From Sinotaia quadrata (taxonomy: Eukaryota > Mollusca > Gastropoda > Architaenioglossa > Viviparidae): DNA of 64,000 bases. The stretch spans positions 101,344,635 through 101,408,634 of the forward strand of contig CM054180.1 of NCBI GenBank assembly GCA_028829895.1. The letters are read 5' to 3'. The notes below the pieces were generated by a model. The model saw only the letters and a list, made by a program, of their open reading frames with translations. It had not been told where the DNA came from and ran no database searches. Every line of letters begins with the position of its first letter. Position 1 is the first letter of the stretch. The position numbers were made by a program, and so were the translations under genes. Below are positions 46,141 through 57,283 of the stretch, in pieces.

Positions 46141-47989
46141 AATGGATCAGGGTGAACTGAGATGCATTCCATTTACCTCTCTTCTAGTTCTATTAATTTA
46201 TCATTTTATCCATCAATATATTTTTTATCTGTCTCAGCACAATGCTATTTTTCTTCTTGGAAAGTAAGATAATAAAGTGTTATTGGTGCATGTGTCTGTT
46301 TCATGTGTGTGTGCATGCGCAACACGCATTTCTAGATCAACCATATCCACCATATCAAAAATTACAATTTTCAAAATTTACGACTAAAACAAAGAAACTA
46401 TTTAAAAATTACCCGATCTACAACCCAGTTTACCCAATATAATATGCAACTGCTGCTAAATGTATTGATTAAGAAAACAACAACAAAACGTTTATCACCC
46501 AAACCACCAAGCAATTTAGTAAATAAACCAATAAGTTTTTACCAGTTGAAAATTCAGCTTAATTATGACATAAACTGACAGTGAAATAATGTAATACTTA
46601 GAATGAAATATTTAGAAAGTAACTGATATATTTTAGATTTGACAAGCAACAGTTTGGTTAAATCGAACTTGAAATGCGGCCCCAAACCGCAGCAGTTTAC
46701 TAGATTGCAAATAAATATGGTTTACATTAATTTCTTCCGTGGTACGGGGTAGCGATCAGTAAATAATTTTCGATATTCGAATAATTATTGTAATGAACAT
46801 CGTCTGACACTTTGTAGCTCATTTGGGGCAACCATTGATAATTCAGCAATACTTCTCCACTTCTGCTAGATTGCTGTGGTCCTGTCAATTGATTTAGACA
46901 TCCAACTTGCACATGCGCATCATAACAGCTTTTAAAAAGTCGAACACTCCCCCCTACCAACAACACCAATCTTTACTTTCATTATTTTCTCTGTTTATTT
47001 TTCTTTATTTCACGACTGTATCACCTCATACGTTTACTTTAAAATATATTTTGTTCTGAAATAGTCCGTGCAATTCAGGTTAAAAGGACTGTTTGGGTTT
47101 TATAATCTCTTTTATATTTTAAAATGTATTCGTAAATGCTTCTTTGAGTTATGATTTTAACACAAATGTAATAGTGTTCATATTTTTGATGCATTAAAGG
47201 CACAACTATACGAGTCTATCATAATTACACCGACGATTTGTTATGCTCAAGGGGAAGCACTCTAGTTTCATCGTATCGATATGACTGGATATGGATAACT
47301 CTGGACACACTCACTTGCTGTGCGTTCTTTGTAGGCTTTTTAATGTTTAAATTATTTTTTCGTTTTATTTTGAAGTGCAGTGATTCCGTGATAAAATGAA
47401 AATGATTTGAAATCTTTTTTTTTTTTTTTAAAGTAGAAACTCCTCTTATCTAAATCATGTGACCCGGAATAGCCGAATCGATTTATAGCTCAAGTGAATT
47501 ACACTTACAGGTATCTCGGTTATATTTATATGGAAAAAAAATCAAAAGCATTAATATTTTTTTGAATAGGTCAGTTTAGATTTTTTCTTTTGTTTATTTA
47601 AGAATTTAATACCAACAGATTGTGTGTTCTTGAGAGAAGAGAGTGGTTTCATTTACTAAAACTTAGCAACTTTGTGTTTCACAAACTTTGTGTTTTTGTT
47701 CATGTGAAGATATAATGACACTTTTACTGTAGTACTGATGCACAACAAGTGCAAAATAGAAAAATGTGTTTACTATTTTAGTGTGTCTTAAAAGAAATAG
47801 AAAATACAATCTTGAATGGCTGCAGTTCTTTTTTTTGAAATTTTAAAAGGAACAGATTAACTGTTTGATTATTGGCATAGATCTGAGTTTGTTAATCTTG
47901 TAAAAGCCTAGCACCTCATGCATAAAAAGTTGGAATCTGCAAACACAAACTGCGCTTTTCACACATATAAAATATAAATTATGTTTGTA
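46141..47989. other. No gene recognised
   Basis: Unassigned. A minus-strand frame at 46727-46969 (LLNYQWLPQMSYKVSDDVHY) has no recognised family. A block near 47437 (AGTAGAAACTCCTCTTATCT) loosely recalls the end of pogo-type elements. Confidence 0.35.
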
Positions 47990-48670
47990 TGCAATATTAA
48001 AAACATATCACCAATTATAAAATGTTCAACTTCACTACAAATCACATTTTTCCAGTCTAAAAATATCATTGGTTATATATATGTGTATTGTATGAAGTTT
48101 TGAAGTAATGCATGAACTGTTTATTTAAATTAATACGGTTGCCAAGACACTTCTGATATATGAAAATATCACTGCAGCTGGTTACACATTGTTGACTCTC
48201 TTGAATTTTCTTCTTCAGGTTCTTCTGAAAATATCAGTAAGGTTAAAGAATTAATGCTTCAAAAGATAAAAATTAAATTGGTAGATTTATATTTAATCCA
48301 AAATGGTGAATGTTATCTGTTAGCATTCTTGGCAAGTCAGACTTTTATGACTCTAGTAATGTTCAATTTTTACTATTTGAATGACATACATTTTATTTTC
48401 CAAACTGAAGAACTTTTTATTTTACGTGATTTTCCATAGAAATGCCCTAGGGGTCTACAAGTTTGAAAAAATCATCCAAGATGCTTTGCAGAAACTGATA
48501 TATGAGTTAAATAAACTAAATTTCTACATTTATTATATACAATGCACACTGAATATGTACATATGTTTGCATTAATGTATGTATCTATATGAGTTTATGT
48601 ATAGACCTACAGATAGGAAGATAAATTAATAGATATTGCGATACTTGAAATTCAGACTGCCATTTTATTC
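47990..48670. repeat. Local direct duplication, right copy
   Basis: Same orientation and order as 42820-43500, about 80 percent similar by eye. May be a mobile-element family rather than a one-off duplication. Confidence 0.7.
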
Positions 48671-48769
48671 CCTATTTATTATTAGGTTCTGTCTCTCATA
48701 CGCACTGTGATAAATACTATACAATTGCCTATATGTTGACATCATGACGTTGAAAAGCAAGCATAAATT

Positions 48770-49390
48770 AGTGATTTATTAAGTACATAACGATTGCTGC
48801 ACAATACATGGTGATGTTGAAGAGCGAGCAGTAGTTAAAAATATGCTAATTGTGTGAATGCTGCATAATATTATGGTGTGATGTTGAAGAGCGAGCAGTA
48901 GTTAGAGATGCGGTAATTGTGTGAATGCTGCATAATATTAGGTGATGGTGAAGAGAGAGCAAAAGTTAGTGGTGTGCTAATTGTGTGGATGCTGCATAAT
49001 ATTAGTTAATGGTGTGATTCTGAAGAGTGAGCAGTACTTAGATATATGCTAGTTGTGTGAATGCTGCATAGTATTTGATGATGGTGAAGAGAGAGAAAAA
49101 TTTAGTGGTATGCTAAGTGTGAATGCTGCATAATATTAGTTGATGGTGTGATGTTGAAGAGCGAGCAGCAGTTAGAGATATGCTAATTGTGTGAATGTTG
49201 CATAATATTTGATGATAGTGAAGAACGAGCAGAAGTTAGTGGTTTTCCTAAGTGTGAATGCTGCATAATATTTGATGATGGTGAAGAACGAGCAGCAGTT
49301 AGAGATATGCTAATTGTGTGAATGTTGCATAATATTTGATGATGGTGAAGAATGAACAAAAGTTAGTGCTATTCTAATTGTGTGAAGTTG
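48770..49390. repeat. ~61-bp minisatellite
   Basis: Unit GATGGTGAAGAACGAGCAGC, AGTTAGAGATATGCTAATTG, TGTGAATGTTGCATAATATT. About nine copies with small insertions (GGTGTGATGTT) in alternate copies. Confidence 0.85.
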
Positions 49391-50229
49391 AAAGAGAAAT
49401 AATTCTGATTTGTGTTCTTGATAACCCTGGAATGATCAAACACGTTATCTGAGTAACTGATTGTCTCAGTTGTAAAAACTGATTGCTGCTGTATAATTAC
49501 TGACTTAGATGATGATTTTATTTAATAAATGTTTGTATGTGTGTGTTAATCATCTCATTTTTATCAAATTAGTGACTCAGTGATAATGTCAATTTATGGA
49601 GATGTCTTGGGCAGATTTGGCACTCCAAGATAGCATTTTGGGTTATTTGCACCTTTCGGGGTTATTGGCACTTTTACAACCGGCAATATGTACCATAATG
49701 ATTTTGTCATGTTTTAAATGAAAAAAGTGTTTGTTTATATTAATGAAATATTTAATAATGTCTACCTAAGTCTTGCTTTTGTTTCAAAATGTGTCATGCC
49801 TTGAAAGGTGTACTTCTTCAGTCTACTGCAACCACACTTTTTATAGCCACCCTTGTGTCATGTCATATATTGAAAAAAAAATCAGCATTGTCTCCCCTAC
49901 CTGAATTATAAATGGTCTTTTCTGTTTAGTAATTAGGCTGGCTAAACAGTTACAGTCTGGCCCAAAATGATGAAAAAAACCAAGTTGGCAACGGAGCTTT
50001 GGAATACTGAAAATGGTACGATTCTTTTTAATATACTAGTTGCATGCTGTTAATTACAAGATTAAATATTGCTTCTATAAAATGTGTCCTAAGTAGATGC
50101 CAGATCTCCTTTTGATTTACTAGTTAGGTCTCATTTTTCATTCATACTAACGTTAGTAAACTCTTGTTGATCCACATTAACGTGTTGGTGAGATATCTTT
50201 TTTTTTTAAATTCAAGTTGATAAGTTACT
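49391..50229. other. No gene recognised
   Basis: AT-rich. A short possible exon at 49967-50014 (ATGATG..., encoding MMKKTKLATELWNTEN before a GTACG donor) is noted but unsupported. Confidence 0.35.
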
Positions 50230-50470
50230 CCTTTACTAGTGCTGATGAGTTCGAGAGATCTTTCCTGGACCATCCTGACTACTTAGTGAGGTCTCTCTTC
50301 GACCCATCCTGACTACTTAGTGAGGTCTCTCTTCGACCCATGCTGACTACTTAGTGAGGTCTCTCTTCGACCCATGCTGACTACTTAGTGAGGTCTCTCT
50401 ATGATCTATGCTGACTAGTGAGTGAGGTCTCTCTTTGCTCCATGCTGACTACTTAGCGAGGTCTCTATGA
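50230..50470. repeat. 34-bp minisatellite
   Basis: Unit CTGACTACTTAGTGAGGTCT then CTCTTCGACCCATG; about six copies. It ends where dispersed repeat A copy 3 begins. Confidence 0.9.
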
Positions 50471-50474
50471 TCTA

Positions 50475-50640
50475 TACTGACTATTTGCATCCACAATTTC
50501 TAGCATATTCTCAACTAGAGTTGTTTACTCTAACTCTCACAAAATACCATCATGAGGAGTGCCCAAGGTCGGGTGACAAATTAACAATTTATATAATAAT
50601 TAAGATTAGAAATAGCGATAGGCAAATTTATTTCGCCACA
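50475..50640. repeat. Dispersed repeat family A, copy 3 (right end only)
   Basis: Matches 7675-7830 from CAATTTCTAGCATATTC through AGGAGTGCCCAAGGTCGGGT to GATAGGCAAATTTA. The left part is missing or replaced by a 34-bp minisatellite. Confidence 0.6.
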
Positions 50641-51094
50641 CATACAAAGAGTGAATTGATTTTAAAAAAATCTCGTTAACAACATCTTCATCCCATTCTA
50701 CAGCCCACATTTCGTAAGGATCAGGTAGAGTTATTTTCTTAACATCGAGTTCTAATATGGGTTCTCATTACAGCGTAATTTTAATCAGGCATCAAGCTGC
50801 TCAGTGTAAATGATGACCTTATACTTGTTGACATGTGTATACAACTGATAATGATATCTATTTTAATAGCATCTGACTGATTTTTTTAATACATTAATCT
50901 TTTCCACCCTTAATTACTATTTCTTTAAAACGTTATATTTATTAATGTATGTTAAGTTAAAAGGAATATAATTCTGTATTCCGAGCACAACTGTCTTTTT
51001 TTCTTTGCTGCAAACTTCAGTTTATAACTTACCTATCTCTGCATAAGGGCTTTCCTCATTAGTTTCATTATCTGAAATCATAAATAAATTTATG

Positions 51095-51500
51095 TCACAC
51101 AGAATACACAAACACGAATAAACTCAGTTGCAAGCACATACAAACTCGGTCACAAACATATACAAACTCGGTCACAAATTCACACAAACTAGGTCACAAG
51201 CACATACAAACTCGGTCACAAACATATACAAACTCAGTCACAAATTCACACAAACTCGGTCACAAACATATACAAACTCAGTCACAAACATAGAAACTCG
51301 GTCACACAAACATACAAACTCGGTCACACAAACATACAAACTCGGTCACACAAACATACAAACTCGGTCACACAAACATACAAACTCGGTCACAAACACG
51401 TACAAACTTGTTTGCATACACATACAAACTCGGTCACAAACAGATATAAAACAGCCTCAAACATACAAACTTGGTCACAAACACATACAAGAACACTTGC
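51095..51500. repeat. ~20-bp tandem repeat (ACAAACTCGGTCACAAACAT)
   Basis: About 20 irregular copies. Frames across it (TNSVTN, QTRSQ) are repeat by-products. Confidence 0.9.
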
Positions 51501-52420
51501 GTACACATTCGCATGAATCCCATAATTATACAGGTAGGCACTCACAACGTACAGACGTCAAAACCTGACATGCAACGTACACACACATACATATATAAAC
51601 AAATACATACAACTTTGTCGTGATTATACAAGTATATCACGAGTGCCAAAATGTAAAGTAATATGACATGAAAACAACTTGCTTTTAACAGTGAATATAT
51701 ATAATTGAATAATGCAGAAAACGAATTTAAATTTTATCTTTCCATCAATCTTTTATTTGTTTTTAAGAGCGTATTTATTGTCCGCTGGTGAGTTTGGTTT
51801 TATGTATAAATCCATTTGTTTACAAATATTTATGTAAACTCTTATCATTAAGTATCATAATTAATACAGAAATAATAGAAAAACTCATCTTTAATGCTAA
51901 GCAAGATTTACACTACAGTTTAGCCTTTTAACTTTTAAAATTTTCTTTTAATTTATCTTTGGGTTTTGAGACACTTATAAAGAAATGCAAAATAAAGTAA
52001 TTGAATGTTACAACTACATAGCAAATTTGATTTCAAATAAGACAAACAACCACACATTAGAAATATGCTTTAATATAAATGCACATTAACTCTTCATCTG
52101 TTTTCTTTTACTTTCATCTCAGAACTATAAAATGGACCATAAGCCCTAACGTATGATGGCTTGGTCTTAAACACATACAAGAATATACACATACGCACGC
52201 GTTGTGTGTATTTGACTATGTTTAATATTTTGCGACGTGGACACAAAAAAGTCAACTGAATGGAAAAAGCAAAGTCCCTTTACTCTTTTCTTATGATATT
52301 TTAATGGTATTTTTAAAATGTTTTTCAAAGCAATACTTTTTGTCTGTTATTGAAAATACAATAAATAATTATTCATAACTAAATGAAGGTCTCTAACTTA
52401 AGAATCAAAACATACACAAA
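51501..52420. other. No gene seen
   Basis: AT-rich sequence before the LINE; includes short CATACA repeats near 51570. Confidence 0.5.
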
Positions 52421-52891
52421 ATGTTGCAAGTAGATTTAGAATCAACAATAGATCTTAATAGGTTCGATATTAAATATACACCTGCAATCTATAAACTAAG
52501 CGCTATAAAAAGCAAAGAGGCCAGCTTGATGACGATATGCGAAAACTGCCAGAAAATCGGACATGAAATACAAGATTGCATGGAGGAAATAGTTTGCCCA
52601 TACTGCACCAACCACCACCACTACACAGACTGTCCACGAAAAAAAAAACAGCTAAAAAACCTTGCACTCACTCAGCATTCATTGCACTCAAATCACAACA
52701 CATTATTACAACTTACTGAAACAACAAGCAAAAAAACAGCAAGACACACCAAAAACATACCCCCTGGAAACAAATCAACTCACCCCACCTGCCCCCCTCA
52801 ACAGAAAACCCTAACACCCTCTACCACCCACACCCCTACAAAGAAATCCCCAATACAGAGCGTAGACGACTCTACACCCCACCTCCACTAG
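52421..52891 (+). pseudogene. LINE ORF1 C-terminal part with CCHC knuckles
   Basis: Encodes ICENCQKIGHEIQDC (C-x2-C-x4-H-x4-C) and then CPYCTNHHHYTDC (a second knuckle), after a short stretch typical of ORF1 (LNRFDIKYTPAIYK). The rest is Thr/Pro/Lys-rich. Zinc knuckles of this kind bind the element's RNA. The N-terminal part is missing. Confidence 0.75.
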
Positions 52892-53074
52892 ACGACCTAA
52901 GGGACGAGACGCCCCACACCTCACCATGACAAAGAAACAGACATGGAGCACGCAAAACCAAACATCACCCAGCTAGACAACACACCCTTAGTCAAACTCA
53001 ACCCGCTAGCCCCCCCTCCCATACCCCACACTCCATACAAATACTACCAGAGACAAACACACAAATAACAAAAC

Positions 53075-53480
53075 AAACATCGAATCAGCAAACAACCCAA
53101 CACACTACACAAAACAAACACAGCACATCAAACCCCACCCTAACACTTAACCCACAATTTGACCAAAACAAAACAAATAACAAACGCGAACTAATACTAC
53201 TTGCTCCATGCTGTAGACACCACCCCTACTCACATAACTACAGCAATGACAACACACAAATAAAACAAACACCGAACGATCAAACAACCCAATACACTAC
53301 GCAAAACACACACAATACCCCAAACCCCACCCCAACACCTAACCCACAATTTGGCCAAAACAACACAAACAACAAACGCGAACCAATACTACTCGATCCA
53401 TGCTGTAGACACCATCCTTACTCGCATAACTACGGCAACGACAACAAACAAACAACAAAACAAACAGCGAACCATCAAAC
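53075..53480 (+). repeat. ~194-bp tandem duplication inside the LINE
   Basis: The blocks ACCCAACACACTAC at 53098, ACCCAATACACTAC at 53287 and ATCCAACATGCC at 53479 mark the period. Each copy encodes ILLAPCCRHHPYSHNY or ILLDPCCRHHPYSHNY. Two copies plus the start of a third. Confidence 0.75.
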
Positions 53481-53639
53481 AATCCAACATGCCTGATTAA
53501 AGACAACATAAATTACATCAAGGTAGAAAGCACAGCCTCTCACTTAACAATAGCAACACTTATAAGTAACACAAAAAAAACAACAACTCCACATAACAAA
53601 TGCATACTTCCTGCCAGACTCGCTTATAAAAACTAAAAA

Positions 53640-53775
53640 TCATCAAAAGATAACACTCTTTCAGCAGCAAATAGGGGACCTAAATGCGCTACACCCCTGC
53701 TGGTCCAAGGGAAGCAACAACCGACAAGGACAAATACTACAAGACTGGCTGACGCGAAAAAACCTAACTTATGCA
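53640..53775 (+). pseudogene. LINE endonuclease fragment
   Basis: The + strand reads IGDLNALHPCWSKGS and GQILQDWL. GDxNAxHxxW is a signature of the apurinic-like endonuclease of I/Jockey-type LINEs. The frame is lost soon after at a C-run. Confidence 0.7.
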
Positions 53776-54579
53776 GCCCCCCCCCCAAACCAACCAGACA
53801 ACAAAACACCCTCGACATCGCACTAATGCCACCCCCTCACGCTAAACACCACCATCACAGTAGACGACGACAACTACACCCCACCCCCCATCATCTTAGA
53901 ACTCGACACTCAACACAAATACGACACAAACACGCAAAAAACCCCGACATAGACACTATTAAAGGGCAATTGGGAAACATTCAAACTCAACTTAGAACAA
54001 ACAACAGACGAGAAACTAACACACGAAGACGCAAACACATGGGCCTCCAACATAACAAACGTTATTACCCAAGCAGCCAATCTAGCCTTCCCAATCAACC
54101 AAACACAAGCCTCCTCCCGCCCCCTCACACCATGGTGGAATCAAAAATTGGAAAAATGAAACAACAAAGAAAAAACGCATTACGACAATACAGAAGACAA
54201 CCTAACAACATAAACCTCAAAAACACATACCACAAAATCAACAAAAACTTCATAGCTCAAATCAAACTAGCAAAACAAAAAGCCTGGTAAAAAACATGTA
54301 ACAGCCTAAACAGAACCAATACAACCAAGCAAATATGGAGCACAATAAAACAAATGACGGGAAAGGGCAAGACGAAAAGCACTACCCCCCCCCCCTCATT
54401 ATAGACCCACAAACAAAAACACACGCCACGTCACAAGAAGCAAAAGCACTAGCAGATTCATTCCAAGCGAACACAAACATAACAAAAAACCCACAAAAAA
54501 GTAAACACATCACGAAAGTCACAAAACAACTCTCAACAGCGGAAGAAAGAAAACTAAACGAAAGCAAGCAGGTCCAAGA

Positions 54580-55560
54580 CTTAAACGCACCCATCACAGA
54601 AGCAGAAGTCAAACACATAATAAAGACTAAAAAGAACACAGCCCAGGCCAAGATAAAATTCCTTATCAATTCCTAAGCCGACTACCAGACAACATAACAA
54701 AACTATTCAACAAAATATTGCAAACAGGTGAAATTCCGAACCACTGGAAACAAGCAATTATAATACCCATACCTAAACCGGACAAAGATAACACCCACCC
54801 AAGCTCATACAGACCAATATCCCTTCTACCCACATTAGCAAAAACACTAGAAACAATAGTGAACAAGAGATTAACGCACTATCTAGAAACAAACACCCTC
54901 CTCTCGCCTGTTCAACACGGATTCAGACCGAAACGCTCCACCATAGACGCAACAAATAGTCTATTGATAATGATAGACAGACTACAGGGAAAACACTCAA
55001 TAGCAATATTCATAGACATTTCCAAAGCTTTCGATACAGTATGGCACCCAACAATACTACTCAAAGCGCTACAACTAGGAATAAGGAGAAACATATACAA
55101 ATACATTAAAAACTTCCTCACAAACCGCACATTCAAAGTACAGATAGAAAACACATTTTCCACCACAAGAGAAAGAACACATGGCACCTCCCAGGGGAGC
55201 GCGCTCAGCCCCACCCTCTTCAACATAGCCACCTACGACCTAAATACAATCACCGCACAAACCAACACACAGCTAACACAATTCGCTGATGACTCATCAC
55301 TTTACAGCGCACACAGAGACCATGGAAGACTGACAGACAATATGCAACGACTCTAAAAAATCTAGAAGAATGGACAGACAAATGTGGACTGGAACTAGCA
55401 CCTGACAAAACAACAGCCATAGACTTCTCAGCCCGAAAAAATAAAACATACCCAAAACTACACCTAAAGCAAACAAAAATAAAATACGCCAAAACACAAA
55501 ATTTTTAGGAATCACATTCGACGAAAACATCAGATTCAGCAAACACATAGAAAATACATT
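54580..55560 (+). pseudogene. LINE reverse transcriptase
   Basis: The motifs in order are HWKQAIIIPIPKPDKD, SYRPISLLPTLAKTLE, QHGFRPKRST, IFIDISKAFDTVWH, HGTSQGSALSPTLFNI and QFADDSSLY (catalytic YADD-type box, FADD here), then EEWTDKCGLELAPDKT and FLGITFDENIRFSKHI of the thumb. Frameshifts occur near 54640 and 55355 and a stop follows at about 55566. The catalytic aspartates are kept. Confidence 0.9.
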
Positions 55561-56246
55561 AATCTAAGTCAACAAACACTTAACATACTAAAAGCAACAA
55601 AGGGGAAAGAATGGGGGTGGGGTGCAGACACCCAAACACTTCTAACATTCACCAGAGCTCTAATCTATTCCATCATAGATTACGGCAACGCAACGTACAC
55701 AGCCACGGACAACCCAAAAATAAAAGCGTTAGAAATAGTGCAAAACAAAGCCCTAAGAATAAGCACGTACGCACTACCAAACACAAAAAACGAACACCTA
55801 TATCACTAAACAGGACATTAAAAGTAAGAAGAGACAAACAAATCCTAAGACAATGGGCCAAAAGAACAATTCATGGGAAAAACCTCCCCACAAACTTGCA
55901 TCTGCTGAACAAAAGTTGGGATAAAAGAGGATACAAACAGAAAAGACAGAAAACAAAGAAAAACAACCCTAACAGATGGACAGAAAACAAGTTACCCCCT
56001 TACCAACTAACCAAACGACTGCTAGAAAAACACAAACTAAACACAATAAAAACTGAAAAACCGAACACAAAACCTCACCCCCCCCCCCAAACATAGACCT
56101 AACATTGCTTAAACAACCCCCAAAATTCAGCAACCCTCCAATAGCCCAGCAAAAAGTGCTCGAACACATTAGAAAAAAACTACCCCAACCACCACCACAT
56201 ATATATAGATCGGGTTAAAAAAAAAAAATTGGAAAAGGGGCAGCAG

Positions 56247-56255
56247 CAGCACACG

Positions 56256-56316
<61 letters not shown>
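56247..56316. repeat. (AC)n microsatellite inside the LINE
   Basis: About 30 AC repeats starting from ACGCACGC. Confidence 0.95.
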
Positions 56317-56319
<3 letters not shown>

Positions 56320-56339
56320 CACGCATACATACAAATTAG

Positions 56340-56660
56340 ACCAAAAACACTCAATACTAACAACAGAACTCGTAGCGATCAAACAAGCATTAACATTAGC
56401 AACCAACACCACAAACATGCAGACGCAACTACTCATATTAACAGACTCACTCACATCGTTACAAAATATAGCAAACCCCTTCCAAACAACAAGAATAAAC
56501 ATAACAAATCAAATAACAACACAAATACAAACACTAGAGAAAAAAGGAGTAAAAACAACGCTACTCTGGATCGCCAGACACACAAACATTACTGGAAATG
56601 AAACAGCAGACAAGGGAGCTAAATACGGAAGTAAACAAGGCAAACAACTACATACACCAA
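56340..56660 (+). pseudogene. LINE RNase H domain
   Basis: Reads ILTDSLTSLQNIANPF, LLWIARHTNITGNETADKGA: the D-S motif and the WIPGHxGIxGNExAD-like block of LINE RNase H. The upstream catalytic part (TDGS region) is disrupted by an (AC)n expansion at 56247-56316. Confidence 0.8.
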
Positions 56661-56662
56661 TT

Positions 56663-56905
56663 TTAATAGGTCTGTTGTGTCTTTAATGATTTTCCTTTCT
56701 TCCGTGTATTTATTGCACTGGAGTAGGAAGTGTTCGATTGTGATGTCTGTTATGCAGTACGTGCATGCTTTTGTTTCGTTGTTTGTTTTGTGTGTATATC
56801 TTGTGTTATTGTATCGCAATCTGTATATTGCTCTATTATGGCTTATGTTTGTGAGTTGGGGGGAGTGGGGTGAGGGTCTTACTTTTGTATATGCTTTTGA
56901 TTTGT
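56663..56905 (-). pseudogene. Inverted LINE segment: C-terminal CCHC finger
   Basis: On the minus strand it reads ETKACTYCITDITIEHFLLQ then CNKYTEERKIIKD. C-x2-C-x7-H-x4-C followed by a charged helix is the C-terminal finger of I/Jockey ORF2, normally downstream of RNase H on the same strand. Here it is flipped relative to both neighbours. Composition flips too (G+T-rich on +). Confidence 0.75.
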
Positions 56906-57185
56906 GTGTGTATCACCACCCAAGCACTCCTATACCCCAAAGAACACAATCAAAGTCACGTGCACCTAGAACTTATCATCTACCTCTTAGAGACAAGCAC
57001 TCTACCTACTATTAAAAAAAAATTTTTATACCCCCCCCCCCCAAAAAAAAAAAATCCACATCCAATAACACGCACAAACACACGGACGACAGTCGTAACA
57101 ACGGTCAGACATGGAGATACAATATGCAAACCAAACAACGCACGAACACCCCCCCCCCTCCTTGAATACCAGAGAAAGGAGGAAG

Positions 57186-57283
57186 GCCTCATAGGAATCC
57201 ACCAAGAACCGAAAACATCGACAAGATGATAAGTTCTAATGCAATTTCTGTGAGCGCATAGATAGCGGAACTACTACTACTAC
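57186..57283 (+). other. LINE 3'-terminal stem-loop and (ACT)n end
   Basis: GGCCTCATAGGAAT pairs imperfectly with AATTTCTGTGAGC at 57243-57255, followed by GGAACTACTACTACTAC. The corresponding stem is perfect in the copy at 45430-45606. Probably the site recognised by the element's reverse transcriptase; this role is inferred from other LINEs. Confidence 0.5.

Larger units (their letters stand above)
52421..57283 (+). mobile_element. I-type (RNase H-bearing) LINE, 5'-truncated, internally rearranged
   Basis: In order on the + strand: ORF1 zinc knuckles (about 52540-52640), endonuclease (about 53650-53770), reverse transcriptase (about 54600-55560), RNase H (about 56360-56640), an inverted C-terminal zinc-finger segment (56663-56905), a C-terminal tail (about 56915-57010), and a 3' stem-loop with an (ACT)n end at 57283. 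This order with RNase H after RT fits I-clade elements such as the molluscan Nimb-like ones. Several frameshifts make it inactive. The + strand is strikingly A+C-rich. The 5' edge is a guess; AT-rich host-like sequence lies before about 52400. Confidence 0.85.

Noticed and set aside
45683..46141. 152-codon hydrophobic Ser/Phe/Leu frame, membrane-protein-like
   Set aside because: Comes from pyrimidine-rich TTCN repeats; no domain pattern.
49967..50014. Possible short first exon (MMKKTKLATELWNTEN before GTACG)
   Set aside because: No partner exon, weak donor and no homology; not enough to call a gene.
51128..51568. 146-codon frame rich in TNSVT and QTRSQ
   Set aside because: Read-out of a short tandem repeat with composition-driven residues.
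54382..55548. Several long minus-strand frames opposite the LINE
   Set aside because: Shadows of the RT coding strand and of its low stop-codon density on the G/T-rich complement.
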